64,000 bases of DNA from Planctobacterium sp965279005. Lineage in GTDB: Bacteria; Pseudomonadota; Gammaproteobacteria; Enterobacterales; Alteromonadaceae. The stretch is taken from NCBI GenBank assembly GCA_965279005.1, contig CBDIHK010000009.1, positions 3,698 through 67,697 of the forward strand. The letters are read 5' to 3'. The position numbers and the translations under genes were made by a program. Below, in pieces: positions 1-8,798 of this stretch. The number at the start of each line of letters is the position of its first letter. Position 1 is the first letter of the stretch. Under the pieces are notes generated by a model. That model ran no database searches. It was not told where the DNA came from and saw nothing but the letters and a program-made list of their open reading frames with translations.

Positions 1-93
1 AGACTCCAACCCTAATACCGGGTTATTGTCCAAAACTTGGGGTACAGAATTGTTAGAAGCAGTAGCCTGGAAATCTAAGTCGATTGCAAACAT
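1..93 (-). CDS. 5' end of a leftward gene, product unknown, probably SOS-controlled
   Basis: The reverse strand reads an open frame from an ATG at 93 to the window edge, giving 31 residues that begin MFAIDLDFQA. An AGG-containing ribosome site lies about 8 bases upstream of the ATG. Two LexA-like boxes sit 22 to 58 bases upstream, so the gene is probably induced by DNA damage. The visible residues do not identify the family. SOS genes such as imuA or sulA are possible on context alone. Confidence 0.5.
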   Translation of the reverse strand, partial: MFAIDLDFQATASNNSVPQVLDNNPVLGLES

Positions 94-114
94 TGTTATA
101 TACCTGTATGTTAA

Positions 115-151
115 CTGTATAAATAAACAGTAATACTGTATAAACGAACAT
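115..151 (-). promoter_or_regulatory. Tandem LexA-like operators
   Basis: CTGT-N8-ACAG at 115-130 matches the gammaproteobacterial LexA consensus with an AT-rich spacer. A second CTGT-N8-ACAT at 136-151 differs in one outer base. The two sites are 21 bases apart, two helical turns. They lie just upstream of the leftward gene starting at 93. The rightward side holds only the 3' end of msrQ, so the leftward gene is the likely target. Confidence 0.6.
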
Positions 152-246
152 GCAAGAAGTTTTTGCTATTTTTTAAACAATTCGCTGTATGGATCAACAG
201 TGCGTGTGTTTACTGTGGTTATTTAGTTTTTGCTAACTGTTTATGG

Positions 247-867
247 CTATTTTCGCCGTTTGGGACGAAGGGAAAGTTGTGGCACCAGATTTGTCCTGAT
301 TAAAAGCAGGAATGCTGCCGCTAACAGATAGATGCTAGGTTCCAGGGTAATGGTCTTTAGCGACCACAAGTAATGTAGAAGTACCAATGCACAGGCAAGG
401 TAGATGCCTTTGTGCAACTTAAACCAGGATTGCCCCAGCTTTACCTGGGCAAATCGCGGCGAGGTTAAAGCAAGGAATAATAGGATGACCATCGCAGCGA
501 AACCCACGGTAATATAGGGGCGTTTTATTATATCTTCCCACAGGGTTCCCCATGCCATTTGCAGGTCAAACGCTATATAATTGCTTAAGTGCAATGCACC
601 ATAGGCAAAGCTGTATAAGCCTAACAAGCGCCTAGTTTTCATCAGTTGCGCTTGCTTAGTTAGCTTGGTGAGCGGTGAAACACACAGGGTCAATAGCAGT
701 AAATTAAGGGCACCCATTCCAGTAAAATGGATAATGGCTTTCACCGGGTCAGCCCCTAGGTTGTCGGTAAACGCCCAGTAGTAATAGACACTTAGATAAC
801 CAAGGGCCGCTAAATGTATAACGGTCTTCAGCCAAAATATGTGTTTTGGCGCGATCCGGTACTTCAC
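247..867 (-). CDS. msrQ: MsrQ, heme-binding membrane subunit of the MsrPQ methionine sulfoxide reductase
   Basis: 206 residues with about six hydrophobic segments, the ferric-reductase-like membrane fold. Histidines suited to heme binding are seen at 47, 93, 152 and 165. In this family the protein passes quinone-derived electrons to periplasmic MsrP, which repairs oxidised methionines in envelope proteins. It follows msrP on the same strand with a 25-base gap, the usual msrP-msrQ operon. Length is normal for the family. Confidence 0.93.
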   Translation of the reverse strand: MKYRIAPKHIFWLKTVIHLAALGYLSVYYYWAFTDNLGADPVKAIIHFTGMGALNLLLLTLCVSPLTKLTKQAQLMKTRRLLGLYSFAYGALHLSNYIAFDLQMAWGTLWEDIIKRPYITVGFAAMVILLFLALTSPRFAQVKLGQSWFKLHKGIYLACALVLLHYLWSLKTITLEPSIYLLAAAFLLLIRTNLVPQLSLRPKRRK

Positions 868-892
868 TCTTCTTTCCTTCTGTGCCCGGCAA

Positions 893-1897
893 TTAGTAGA
901 ATTTGGTTAAATCCATGCCTTTGTACAAGCCTGCCACTTCGGTGTAGCCGTTGAAGGGAAGGGTAGCTATCCGGTTTTGGTTTAACAAACCACCGGTGGT
1001 TATTCGCCGCTCAGATGCTTGGGACCACCTTGGGTGGGCGACACTGGGGTTTACATTGGCGTAGAAACCATACTCTTGTGGCGCAAGTATATTCCAAGTC
1101 GTAGGTGGTTCTTTTTCTGTCAGTTCGATTTTGACTACTGACTTAATACTCTTAAAGCCGTACTTCCAAGGCACAACTAAACGCACAGGGGCACCATTTT
1201 GTGGTGGTAAAGTTTTGCCATAGACTCCAACTGACATGATTGTCAGGGGATGCATGGCTTCGTCCATTCGCAGACCCTCAACGTAAGGATAGTCTATGCC
1301 TCCGCCAACAAAACGGCTTTTTTGTCCCGGCATTTCGCTGGGGCGGTACAAAGTTTGGAATGCAACATATTTGGCAGAGCTCAATGGTTTGGCCGCTTCG
1401 ATTAACTTAGACAGCGGAAAGCCTAACCAAGGAATAACCATGGACCAGGCTTCTACACAGCGCAGCCGGTAAATGCGTTCTTCAATATCAAATTTGTTTA
1501 ATAGATCCTCATAACCCAACTTGATAGGCTTTTCCACTTTGCCGCCAATTTCCAGTGTCCAGGGATCAACAGTCAGCTCCTGTGCGTTTTCAACCGGATC
1601 CCCTTTGCCAGTGCCAAACTCATAGAAGTTGTTGTAGCTGGTTGCCTTTGCCTCTGGAGTGAGGGTTTCATCAGTAGAATATGCGGCATTCTTAGCATGC
1701 TCAACAGGGGTTGTCTGGAATACGACCTCGTCCTTGCTAAACCAATTTAGCGCGTGGGCCTCACGGCTTTGTGCCAAAAGGGTGCCTGCACCCACAAAGC
1801 CCATTCCTTTAAGAAGGGTGCGCCGGTTCATGAAAATATTTTCGTCAGTAACGTCATTGTCGGTTAACTGGTTTTGCGAGCCGATTGTTTTTGCCAT
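893..1897 (-). CDS. msrP: MsrP, periplasmic molybdopterin methionine sulfoxide reductase catalytic subunit
   Basis: 334 residues. A twin-arginine signal is visible (R25-R26 before a hydrophobic stretch ending in AHA near residue 48), so the folded Mo-cofactor enzyme goes out by the Tat route. Cys147, in the segment RLRCVEAW, is the expected molybdenum ligand of the sulfite-oxidase fold. The enzyme reduces methionine sulfoxide in periplasmic proteins with electrons from MsrQ, encoded next. Length and motifs are normal for YedY/MsrP. Confidence 0.95.
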   Translation of the reverse strand: MAKTIGSQNQLTDNDVTDENIFMNRRTLLKGMGFVGAGTLLAQSREAHALNWFSKDEVVFQTTPVEHAKNAAYSTDETLTPEAKATSYNNFYEFGTGKGDPVENAQELTVDPWTLEIGGKVEKPIKLGYEDLLNKFDIEERIYRLRCVEAWSMVIPWLGFPLSKLIEAAKPLSSAKYVAFQTLYRPSEMPGQKSRFVGGGIDYPYVEGLRMDEAMHPLTIMSVGVYGKTLPPQNGAPVRLVVPWKYGFKSIKSVVKIELTEKEPPTTWNILAPQEYGFYANVNPSVAHPRWSQASERRITTGGLLNQNRIATLPFNGYTEVAGLYKGMDLTKFY

Positions 1898-2039
1898 AGC
1901 GGAATTTCATAAGTTGTGGTTTGTACCTTCTTATACGCAAGACAGCGGAACTCGCTTAAAAATTCCCATTGCATTATGTAAATAGGTGATTCGTTGCTGA
2001 TTTAGTGGCGCGGGGTAACTAAAAGGGCTAGATTGTTTG

Positions 2040-2816
2040 TTATTGGCTGTGGATTTGTTCCAACAGGTCGGCAGCGTGTTTTAGCGAGGCGTTAATTTCT
2101 TTGGCGGTGAGGTGTGACTGTAGCTTTTTACGCGCATCTTTAGCTTCATTTACATCTTGGCAGGCTGCTAGGGAGAGCCAACAGTAGGCGTGGAACAGGC
2201 TTTTGGGCACGCCTTCTCCCTTAATGAACATTAATCCCAAGTAGAGTTGCGCCTTGGGGTGACCCTGCATGGCAGCTTTGCGCAGCCATTTGCCGCCAAG
2301 GTAGTGGTTGTTTTCGTGTTTTATATAGTGCACGCCAGTTGCAAACTGCTTGCCAGGCAATTGTTCCGGTAAGTGCCGCTTCGTTTGTTGCTTTTCGAAG
2401 CTGGCTAGCAAGCGATCAATCCTTTCTACCAAAGCCAGATCGAAGTGGTTAGCCTGCTCCCTATGTAATTCATCTGATAGTTCTTGCGCTGTTGGCTTGG
2501 CATCTTCGAGGATTAACTGTTGTGCAGGTGCCGTCTCTACGTTATCTGTTGGTGAAGTTTCGCTACTTTGTGTGTTTTCAGTAATGGTTTGTTTGGGGGC
2601 CAATTCAATTTCTGGTTCTATTGCGGCAGTATTGTGTTCGTCAATTTCCAGCGTTGTTTCAGTAGCTGCTGTGGTGTCTTCTATTTCTAAAACTGGGGCC
2701 TGGTTAGAAAGAGTTGGCGAAGCAGAGTTTTCCTCTTCGTCTTCCAATTCAAAAATGGGCGTTGGTGGGCCTTCTATAATCGGATCATCGCCAAGGTTGT
2801 TTTCTGGTTCTAACAC
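2040..2816 (-). CDS. Sel1-repeat protein with an acidic low-complexity N-terminus
   Basis: 258 residues. Residues 1-115 are rich in Glu, Thr, Pro and Ala and probably disordered. Residues about 155-235 carry Sel1-like repeats, recognised by the spaced pattern GKWLRKAAMQGHPKAQLYLG followed by a second AYCWLSLAA unit. Sel1 repeats form alpha-solenoids that bind other proteins. There is no signal peptide or membrane segment. It sits alone between msrP and dgt on the same strand. The partner is unknown. Confidence 0.75.
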   Translation of the reverse strand: MLEPENNLGDDPIIEGPPTPIFELEDEEENSASPTLSNQAPVLEIEDTTAATETTLEIDEHNTAAIEPEIELAPKQTITENTQSSETSPTDNVETAPAQQLILEDAKPTAQELSDELHREQANHFDLALVERIDRLLASFEKQQTKRHLPEQLPGKQFATGVHYIKHENNHYLGGKWLRKAAMQGHPKAQLYLGLMFIKGEGVPKSLFHAYCWLSLAACQDVNEAKDARKKLQSHLTAKEINASLKHAADLLEQIHSQ

Positions 2817-2927
2817 GGCTATTTCGCACTTGAGCTTCTATGTAGGTTACATCTGTCATTATAGCGAAAACTTTAATAGTTGTGCGGCGCCAGGTACCCT
2901 CTAGTTGGACAGGGTAAATAATGCGCT

Positions 2928-4268
2928 CTAATAAAACTGCCCGTGGTTGAGCCCTTGGCTTTTTGGGAAAAACAAATTGGTATGCATCCGGGAAGCAAAT
3001 TCGTCAGTCATGCCAGAAATGTAATCGGCAATAACCCTGAGTCCCCTATTGCTTTGCTCGGCTTCTTGCCAACGTTTTTTGGTATTTTCGGGTAATAAGC
3101 GTTCAGGATCAGAGGCAAAGGCGGTGAATAACTCCATTACCACCTGTTGCCCCTTGTATTCCAACTGTTGGATTTCTGGCTTGCGGATCACCCACTTAAA
3201 TACGAAGCGTTTAAAGCAATCCAGCGCCTTGGCGTAAGAATCCGGAAACACTGCGTTGTGCCGAAGCAAATCGTTGTCAAAACCCGCGCCACATTCTGCT
3301 ATTTCTATATGGGTAATAAAGCTATTCACCAGGGCACCAATGGCATCTTTGCGCTCGTAATGGTGGCTGCTAAACAGTTTCTGGGCAAGCCCTGGCAATT
3401 GTTGTTGGAACCACTTCAAACCTGGGATAGCCATTACCGGCCCAAGCAGCTCTTGTTCGAAAGCTTGTTGACGGACAATGCCCATGACAATGGCATCTTC
3501 TAGATCATGGATGCTGTAGGCAATATCATCCGCCAGCTCCATAATCGAACAGTCGAAGGATTTAAAGCGCGTTTTACCGTGTTTTTCGGGGCTAGCACCT
3601 GCTACGTAGCTACAAAACAATTCCTTGTCCCTGTCGCTAAATACCTCTAACAGCCAGTTAAATGCGTTTTCATCGTCTTTGTACAGGCCTTTGGGAGGAT
3701 GCCAGTTACCCGCTTTGACAGCGCGATGATCCAAGGTGGGTGAAGCTAGCTGGCTGGCCGATAGATTTTCGATAGTGTTGGGATATTTAACTAGGCCTAG
3801 GATAGTCCGGCGGCTCAGATCCATGCCATGGGCAGCAGTGTAGGGTTCTAATCGGGTGATGATGCGAAATGTCTGGCCATTGCCTTCAAAGCCTCCGTGA
3901 CCATGCATCATATAATGCAGCGCAATTTCGCCTCCATGGCCAAATGGGGGATGTCCAATATCATGGGCTAGGCACAATGCTTCTATTAATACTGAATCCA
4001 AGCCCAATGTGTCCGTAAGTTCTGGGTATTTTTGTGCCAGTTGCGCAGCGATCCCCTGTCCAATCTGTGAGGCTTCGAGGGAATGGGTCAAACGGGTGCG
4101 GTAAAAGTCACCAATACCCACACCTAATACTTGGGTTTTGGATTGTAAACGCCTGAATGCGGCGGAATGCAATATCCTTGCTTTATCACGCTGGTAGGAA
4201 GATCTGTGGTCGCCGTTACGGCGAACATCATTGTTAAACCGACGTTGTTGCCATATTGCTTCCGGCAT
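2928..4268 (-). CDS. dgt: HD-domain deoxyguanosinetriphosphate triphosphohydrolase (dGTPase) family protein
   Basis: 446 residues. HD-domain metal ligands are in place: His62 (TRLTHSLEA), His102-Asp103 (CLAHDIGHPPFGH) and a later Asp in ELADDIAYS. The N-terminal segment with RDKARILHSAAFRRL is typical of dNTP triphosphohydrolases. The enzyme splits dGTP or other dNTPs to deoxynucleoside and tripolyphosphate, controlling dNTP pools. It is 6 bases from yfbR, another HD nucleotidase, which suggests a shared nucleotide-pool role. Nucleotide preference cannot be told from sequence. Confidence 0.9.
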   Translation of the reverse strand: MPEAIWQQRRFNNDVRRNGDHRSSYQRDKARILHSAAFRRLQSKTQVLGVGIGDFYRTRLTHSLEASQIGQGIAAQLAQKYPELTDTLGLDSVLIEALCLAHDIGHPPFGHGGEIALHYMMHGHGGFEGNGQTFRIITRLEPYTAAHGMDLSRRTILGLVKYPNTIENLSASQLASPTLDHRAVKAGNWHPPKGLYKDDENAFNWLLEVFSDRDKELFCSYVAGASPEKHGKTRFKSFDCSIMELADDIAYSIHDLEDAIVMGIVRQQAFEQELLGPVMAIPGLKWFQQQLPGLAQKLFSSHHYERKDAIGALVNSFITHIEIAECGAGFDNDLLRHNAVFPDSYAKALDCFKRFVFKWVIRKPEIQQLEYKGQQVVMELFTAFASDPERLLPENTKKRWQEAEQSNRGLRVIADYISGMTDEFASRMHTNLFFPKSQGLNHGQFY

Positions 4269-4274
4269 GGTGTT

Positions 4275-4874
4275 TTATTCCAAGGTGATTTCGTCCAGGC
4301 TCAGGTTAAAACTGGGCACGTATTTTTCGAGGAAGTAGGCGACTTCCGGTGAATTATAGTCTTCCAGCGTTTTGTCCATACGCTTTTTGGCAAGGTTAAA
4401 CTCTTGGTTGCCCGCTGACAGTTCTTCAAGCGTTTTTAAGTAAGCGCAAATAACATCTGCCGCCTTGACTAAAAACGCTTCTTGCTCCGTGTGGTAATGT
4501 TGGTCAATCAGTTGGGCATAATCTTCCCTGAATTCTTCTGGCGCCATGTCCACCAGTTTTTTCTCGGCAATCTTTTCGATCTTTTTGTATTCATTTTTAA
4601 TGGCGTTATTGAAGTATTTGACCGGGTTCGGCAAGTCACCGGTCAATACTTCCGATACGTCGTGGAACATAGCGATAGTCGCCACCCGGTATGGGTCTAC
4701 ATCGCCATCAAAAAAGCGGTTTTTGATCAGCGCTAGTGCGTGCGCCACCATGGCTACCTGTAAGCTGTGCTCTTGCACATTTTCTGTGTGGACATTGCGC
4801 ATTAGCGGCCAGCGCTGGATCAGTTTCATCCTGGCCAAATGGGCAAAAAAATGACTTTGGGAATTGTGGCTCAT
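4275..4874 (-). CDS. yfbR: YfbR-type 5'-deoxynucleotidase
   Basis: 199 residues, the family length. The HD metal and catalytic residues align with E. coli YfbR: His36, His71-Asp72, Glu75 and Asp80. The enzyme removes the 5'-phosphate from deoxyribonucleoside monophosphates. It lies 3 bases from alaA, the same pairing as yfbQ-yfbR in E. coli, and just before dgt. The ATG at 4874 follows the alaA stop directly, so translation is probably coupled. Confidence 0.93.
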   Translation of the reverse strand: MSHNSQSHFFAHLARMKLIQRWPLMRNVHTENVQEHSLQVAMVAHALALIKNRFFDGDVDPYRVATIAMFHDVSEVLTGDLPNPVKYFNNAIKNEYKKIEKIAEKKLVDMAPEEFREDYAQLIDQHYHTEQEAFLVKAADVICAYLKTLEELSAGNQEFNLAKKRMDKTLEDYNSPEVAYFLEKYVPSFNLSLDEITLE

Positions 4875-4877
4875 AAA

Positions 4878-6095
4878 TTAGTCTTGTGAATAGGTCTCAA
4901 AGAATTTGCCGATACCTTCAATGGCTGGTTCCAGCACATCCATATGGGGCAAAAACACCAAGCGGAAGTAAATGCCTTCTTTCAAGTTGAATGCACGGCC
5001 GTGTACTAGCAGTACTTTTTGTTGCCGGAGTAAATCCAGGATCATTTTTTCATCGTCTTGAATGTTGAACTTCTTTTCATCAACTTTGGCAAAACAGTAC
5101 ATCGCGCCTTTGGGTTTAACACATTTAATGCCTGGAATTTCGTTCAGCATTTTCCATGCGATATCGCGCTGGTCACGCAGGCGGCCGCCTTCAACGATGA
5201 GTTCATTGATGCTTTGGTAGCCACCCAGCGCCGTTTGCACGGCGTGCTGTGCTGGAACATTGGCGCACATACGCATTGAGGAAAGGATATTCAGGCCGTC
5301 AATGTAGCCGCGGCCAAGGCGTTTATTGCCGCTGATAAAAAGCCACCCAGCCCGGAAACCCGCTACCCGGTAATTTTTTGACAAACCTCCCAAGGTGACA
5401 ATAAATAAATCCTCTGCCAATGATGCTATGGAGACGTGTTTTGCCCGGTCATAGATGATTTTGTCGTAAATCTCGTCGCTGAAGATCATCAAATTATGTT
5501 CGCGGGCAACTTCGATCACCTGCATCAGCAATTCTTTGCTGTATACCGCACCGGTTGGGTTGTTTGGGTTAATCAGGACAATGGCTTTGGTATTGGGTGT
5601 AATTTTCGATTTAATATCTTCAATATCCGGGAACCAATGTGCCTTTTCATCACATCGGTAATGGATGGGGGTGCCGGAAGACAGGCTCACCGCTGCCGTC
5701 CACAAAGGATAGTCTGGTGCTGGTAACAACACTTCGTCCCCGGTGTTAAGCAAGGCTTGCATTGCCATCACAATGAGTTCGCTGACCCCATTGCCTATAA
5801 AAACGTCGTCAATGCGGATGTTTTTAATATTGCGTTGCTGGTAATACTGCATTACCGCCACGCGCGCTGCGTAAAGTCCATTCGCATCGGCATAACCTTG
5901 GGAACTAGGTAGGTTATGGATGACATCTTTTAGGATGTCTTCTGGTGCCTCGAAACCAAATGGGGCAGGGTTGCCGATATTCAGTTTGAGGATCCGATGG
6001 CCTTCATCTTCCAAGCGTTTAGCTTCAGTCAATATCGGGCCGCGTATGTCGTAGCAGACATTATCGAGCTTATTGGACTTTTCTATGGTTTTCAT
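4878..6095 (-). CDS. alaA: AlaA, glutamate-pyruvate (alanine) aminotransferase
   Basis: 405 residues from the chosen ATG at 6095, which begins MKTIEKSNKL and aligns with E. coli AlaA. A longer frame to 6146 exists, but AAAGGAGGT at 6108-6116 marks the true start. The PLP lysine is Lys240 in GLSKNYRVAG, and the PLP-binding segment INPNNPTGAVY is present. The enzyme makes alanine from pyruvate and glutamate. First gene of an alaA-yfbR-dgt run. Confidence 0.95.
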   Translation of the reverse strand: MKTIEKSNKLDNVCYDIRGPILTEAKRLEDEGHRILKLNIGNPAPFGFEAPEDILKDVIHNLPSSQGYADANGLYAARVAVMQYYQQRNIKNIRIDDVFIGNGVSELIVMAMQALLNTGDEVLLPAPDYPLWTAAVSLSSGTPIHYRCDEKAHWFPDIEDIKSKITPNTKAIVLINPNNPTGAVYSKELLMQVIEVAREHNLMIFSDEIYDKIIYDRAKHVSIASLAEDLFIVTLGGLSKNYRVAGFRAGWLFISGNKRLGRGYIDGLNILSSMRMCANVPAQHAVQTALGGYQSINELIVEGGRLRDQRDIAWKMLNEIPGIKCVKPKGAMYCFAKVDEKKFNIQDDEKMILDLLRQQKVLLVHGRAFNLKEGIYFRLVFLPHMDVLEPAIEGIGKFFETYSQD

Positions 6096-6183
6096 TGTGT
6101 GCTTTGCACCTCCTTTGAACCCTAGACTAATACAGGCTGGAGGCAACTGTTAAGCATTAGTTTCAATTTATTATTATTTTCAA

Positions 6184-7479
6184 TCAATTAGTGGGAATTT
6201 TAGTTGCGATTTCCCATTTATCCTTAAAATTAAATACCGTGTGGCCAGTCACCATGCCATCGTTGTTGCGGGTAAACTCAAGGTGGTGGATCTCATCGGG
6301 ATATAAGAACTTGTCTTGTGCATAGGGTTTCAGGGCTGTTTTAGTGAACTCCCCTGGTTGGACGTTGAGTTTCCCTTGTTCCAGCGTTATGTGGCTGATA
6401 AAACCGTCAGGGTATTGGTAGTCACCCACCAATTCACTGAGGACGTCTGCATCCAAGTTGATTGGCAGCGGCACTTTAATTGGCTCGCCCATTGCTATTT
6501 TACCTATGATGGTGGCGTGGATCTCTGCCGGTATTGTCTCGGCGTTCTTAAGCAATACAAAATAGGTATCTGTTTTAGGAAAATAACCGGCAAAAGTGGT
6601 AAAACCGGGAATCGAGCCGCCATGGCAGACCAGCTGGCTACCTTCGATTTCTCCCATTTGCCAACCAAAACCATAGTGGCTGTCTTTTCCTGTGTTTAGC
6701 ACATTTGCCTGCCATGCTTGTTTCAGCAGGTCATTTGGTATGACTTCTCCGGCTAGCAGGGCAGAGTGCCATTTGGCTAAATCACCTACCGTCGAGACTA
6801 GCCCTCCTGCTGCGTAGGGCATGGTCATGCTGATATACGGTGCGTGCCTGGTGCCGCTATGGTCATAGCCTTGTGCCCGGTTGGGGATAACCAGCCCTTC
6901 TTTGTCGTATTGGGTATGCTGTAAACCAAGTGGTTCGCATATTGAGCTTTTTATGAACTCGGCGTATGGCTGTCCACTCAATTGTTCAATGAGCATGCCT
7001 AACAAAATGTAATTGGAATTGCAGTATTCGTGTCGTGCACCAGGTGCAAACACAAGCGGTTTTCCAACAAACAAGCGGGCGAGATCTTCAGGTTTGCGCT
7101 GCAACTGTCGGGTTTGCCATAGTTCATCCGTCGTGTGCTCTGCGACACCGCTAGTATGGTTCAACAGGTGCGCTACCGTTATCGCAGGATCCATATTTTT
7201 AGCGACTGGCAATAAGTTTGCAATGGGATCTTTCAGCGCACACTTTCCCTGCTCAACTAGTTTCAATATGGAGACAGCCGTAAATTGTTTGGTAATAGAC
7301 GCTATGCGAAAAACTGTTTGTGGTTGGCAAGGAGCTTGGAATTCAATGTCTGCCAGCCCATAACCGCGCTCGAATACCACCTTGCCATTGCACATAACCA
7401 GCGCACAACAGCCAGGCTTATCTTCCGGGTACCATTGGTTGAGCTTTTTATGGATTTGAGCTGAGGCTTCTGGTGTCAT
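6184..7479 (-). CDS. Serine beta-lactamase-fold hydrolase (class C / penicillin-binding-like)
   Basis: 431 residues. Catalytic motifs of the family are visible: Ser61-x-x-Lys64 (ASITKQF), Tyr152-x-Asn154 (EYCNSN) and a C-terminal HGG triad. The last 110 residues form the small accessory beta domain seen in esterase- or D-peptidase-like members. There is no signal peptide, so it may act in the cytoplasm, unlike true AmpC enzymes. Substrate unknown: a peptide or ester hydrolase is as likely as a beta-lactamase. Confidence 0.82.
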   Translation of the reverse strand: MTPEASAQIHKKLNQWYPEDKPGCCALVMCNGKVVFERGYGLADIEFQAPCQPQTVFRIASITKQFTAVSILKLVEQGKCALKDPIANLLPVAKNMDPAITVAHLLNHTSGVAEHTTDELWQTRQLQRKPEDLARLFVGKPLVFAPGARHEYCNSNYILLGMLIEQLSGQPYAEFIKSSICEPLGLQHTQYDKEGLVIPNRAQGYDHSGTRHAPYISMTMPYAAGGLVSTVGDLAKWHSALLAGEVIPNDLLKQAWQANVLNTGKDSHYGFGWQMGEIEGSQLVCHGGSIPGFTTFAGYFPKTDTYFVLLKNAETIPAEIHATIIGKIAMGEPIKVPLPINLDADVLSELVGDYQYPDGFISHITLEQGKLNVQPGEFTKTALKPYAQDKFLYPDEIHHLEFTRNNDGMVTGHTVFNFKDKWEIATKIPTN

Positions 7480-7505
7480 AGTCTTCCCTGACTCACTTGA
7501 AATAG

Positions 7506-8177
7506 CTAGCTGGCAAAGTCGCTATTATCAAAAAACATGGGTTTCATGGAACCACAATATATCAATTTCATATAGATTTCATTGACTGATGGCATAGCAC
7601 TTGAGGCATAAAATTCAGTCACGCAACTGCGGCTGTCATCAAACAAGATCAAATTGGCGTAGCTTGGCGCCATGGTGACTTGTTTCACCAAAATTTTGGT
7701 TTCATTATCAATCCTTACTGTGTCGTATTTGTGGCGGTTGCTAGAGGGTGCTAAATCCACCAATTCCCTGACATACATTTGTTCGCTCAAGGTAATAGGT
7801 ACTTGTGGATAAACGGACATACCACCCCGGTCAAAATGGCCTAGAAATACTTCGGCGTCTACAGTGACGTTGTTGCCCCTGATCAGGTTCTGCAAATTAA
7901 AGGGCTTGGTGATAACAGTGACAACATTGCCATCCCCCTGGGCGTCCCGCACCATTATGCGTAGCGCTGTCGGGATCTGGCTAACCTTATAGAGTATCTG
8001 GTAGTTGTTGGGCTTGTCATAGGATGACATGTAATAGGCGTACACATTGGTATTGTTGGCCACGAATGCAAATTTTTGGACACCCATGAAGGCGGGGTCA
8101 AGTGGGGGTTGTTGTTCCTCTTTTGCAAAAGTAGAAAAACAGCACGCAAAAGCAGCTAACCAAAGAAGTCTCTTCAT
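7506..8177 (-). CDS. Secreted protein of unknown function
   Basis: 223 residues with a clear signal peptide (MKRLLWLAAFACCFSTFAKE, cut near residue 18). The mature part is mostly polar and beta-like, with two cysteines near the C-terminus (about 185 and 208) that could form a disulfide. I do not recognise the family. It stands between the beta-lactamase-fold gene (26 bases away) and the cold-shock gene on the same strand. Confidence 0.7.
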   Translation of the reverse strand: MKRLLWLAAFACCFSTFAKEEQQPPLDPAFMGVQKFAFVANNTNVYAYYMSSYDKPNNYQILYKVSQIPTALRIMVRDAQGDGNVVTVITKPFNLQNLIRGNNVTVDAEVFLGHFDRGGMSVYPQVPITLSEQMYVRELVDLAPSSNRHKYDTVRIDNETKILVKQVTMAPSYANLILFDDSRSCVTEFYASSAMPSVNEIYMKLIYCGSMKPMFFDNSDFAS

Positions 8178-8286
8178 AAACTAATTGTTTGGAACCAAGT
8201 TAGGAGGATTATAGCTAAATTTATGCTAATTGTGTGTTATACGAAAGTCGGATGTGAAGTGGTTATCAGAAACTTAAGAAGATAAT

Positions 8287-8302
8287 GCGGAGCGAACTCC
8301 GC
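8287..8302 (-). terminator. Hairpin after the cold-shock gene
   Basis: GCGGAG and CTCCGC form a 6-bp GC-rich stem with a 4-base loop, which reads UUCG on the transcript. The following bases are U-rich but interrupted, so termination may be partial. It begins 11 bases beyond the stop codon of the cold-shock gene. Confidence 0.6.
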
Positions 8303-8313
8303 AAAGAAATCCG

Positions 8314-8523
8314 TTATAGGATAGTAACGTTAGCAGCTTGCAGGCCTTTTTGACCTTGTTCAACGCTGAACTGTACCCTTTGGCCTTCTACAAGGGTTTT
8401 GTAACCTTCTGTTGCAATAGAGCGAAAATGCACAAAAACATCTTTTCCGCCATCTTCAGGAACCAAAAAACCAAAACCTTTGTCTTCGTTAAACCATTTA
8501 ACTGTGCCAGTTGTTAGTGACAT
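8314..8523 (-). CDS. CspA-family cold-shock protein
   Basis: 69 residues, one OB-fold cold-shock domain. RNP1 (KGFGFL) and RNP2 (VFVHF) nucleic-acid-binding motifs are intact, and the start MSLTTGTVKWFNEDKGFGFL is typical. It acts as a single-stranded RNA/DNA chaperone. A perfect 16-bp palindrome stands upstream of its start and a hairpin follows the stop. Which Csp paralogue it corresponds to cannot be decided, and cold induction is not proven by the sequence. Confidence 0.95.
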   Translation of the reverse strand: MSLTTGTVKWFNEDKGFGFLVPEDGGKDVFVHFRSIATEGYKTLVEGQRVQFSVEQGQKGLQAANVTIL

Positions 8524-8554
8524 ATATATACCTAATTAAACTTATTTGTATTAC

Positions 8555-8570
8555 CGGCGCACGTGCGCCG
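8555..8570. promoter_or_regulatory. Perfect GC-rich palindrome upstream of the cold-shock gene
   Basis: CGGCGCACGTGCGCCG is an uninterrupted 16-bp palindrome ending 32 bases before the cold-shock start codon. It could be a protein operator, or, if transcribed, a hairpin in the 5' leader that responds to temperature. The other leftward gene, M20, ends about 230 bases further upstream, so this may also be a weak M20 terminator, but there is no T-run. Confidence 0.45.
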
Positions 8571-8798
8571 AAACTCGCCTAAAGTGGAGTACTAGCTTGA
8601 AAAACCATCAAAAAACAACTGAAAAAACGTAGAAAGCCGCTAAAACTCAGCGTAAAGGGGTAGTGCAAATTATTAGTAACCTCGAAAGGCGGGAGCACCT
8701 TAACACGAGTTAGCCAAAAAATCGAATGATATGTGCCTATTTGCGCAGTGCAAGGCTGCGCCGCTGATTTGTAATGAGGGATGGGTTGGTTGGGCTTA

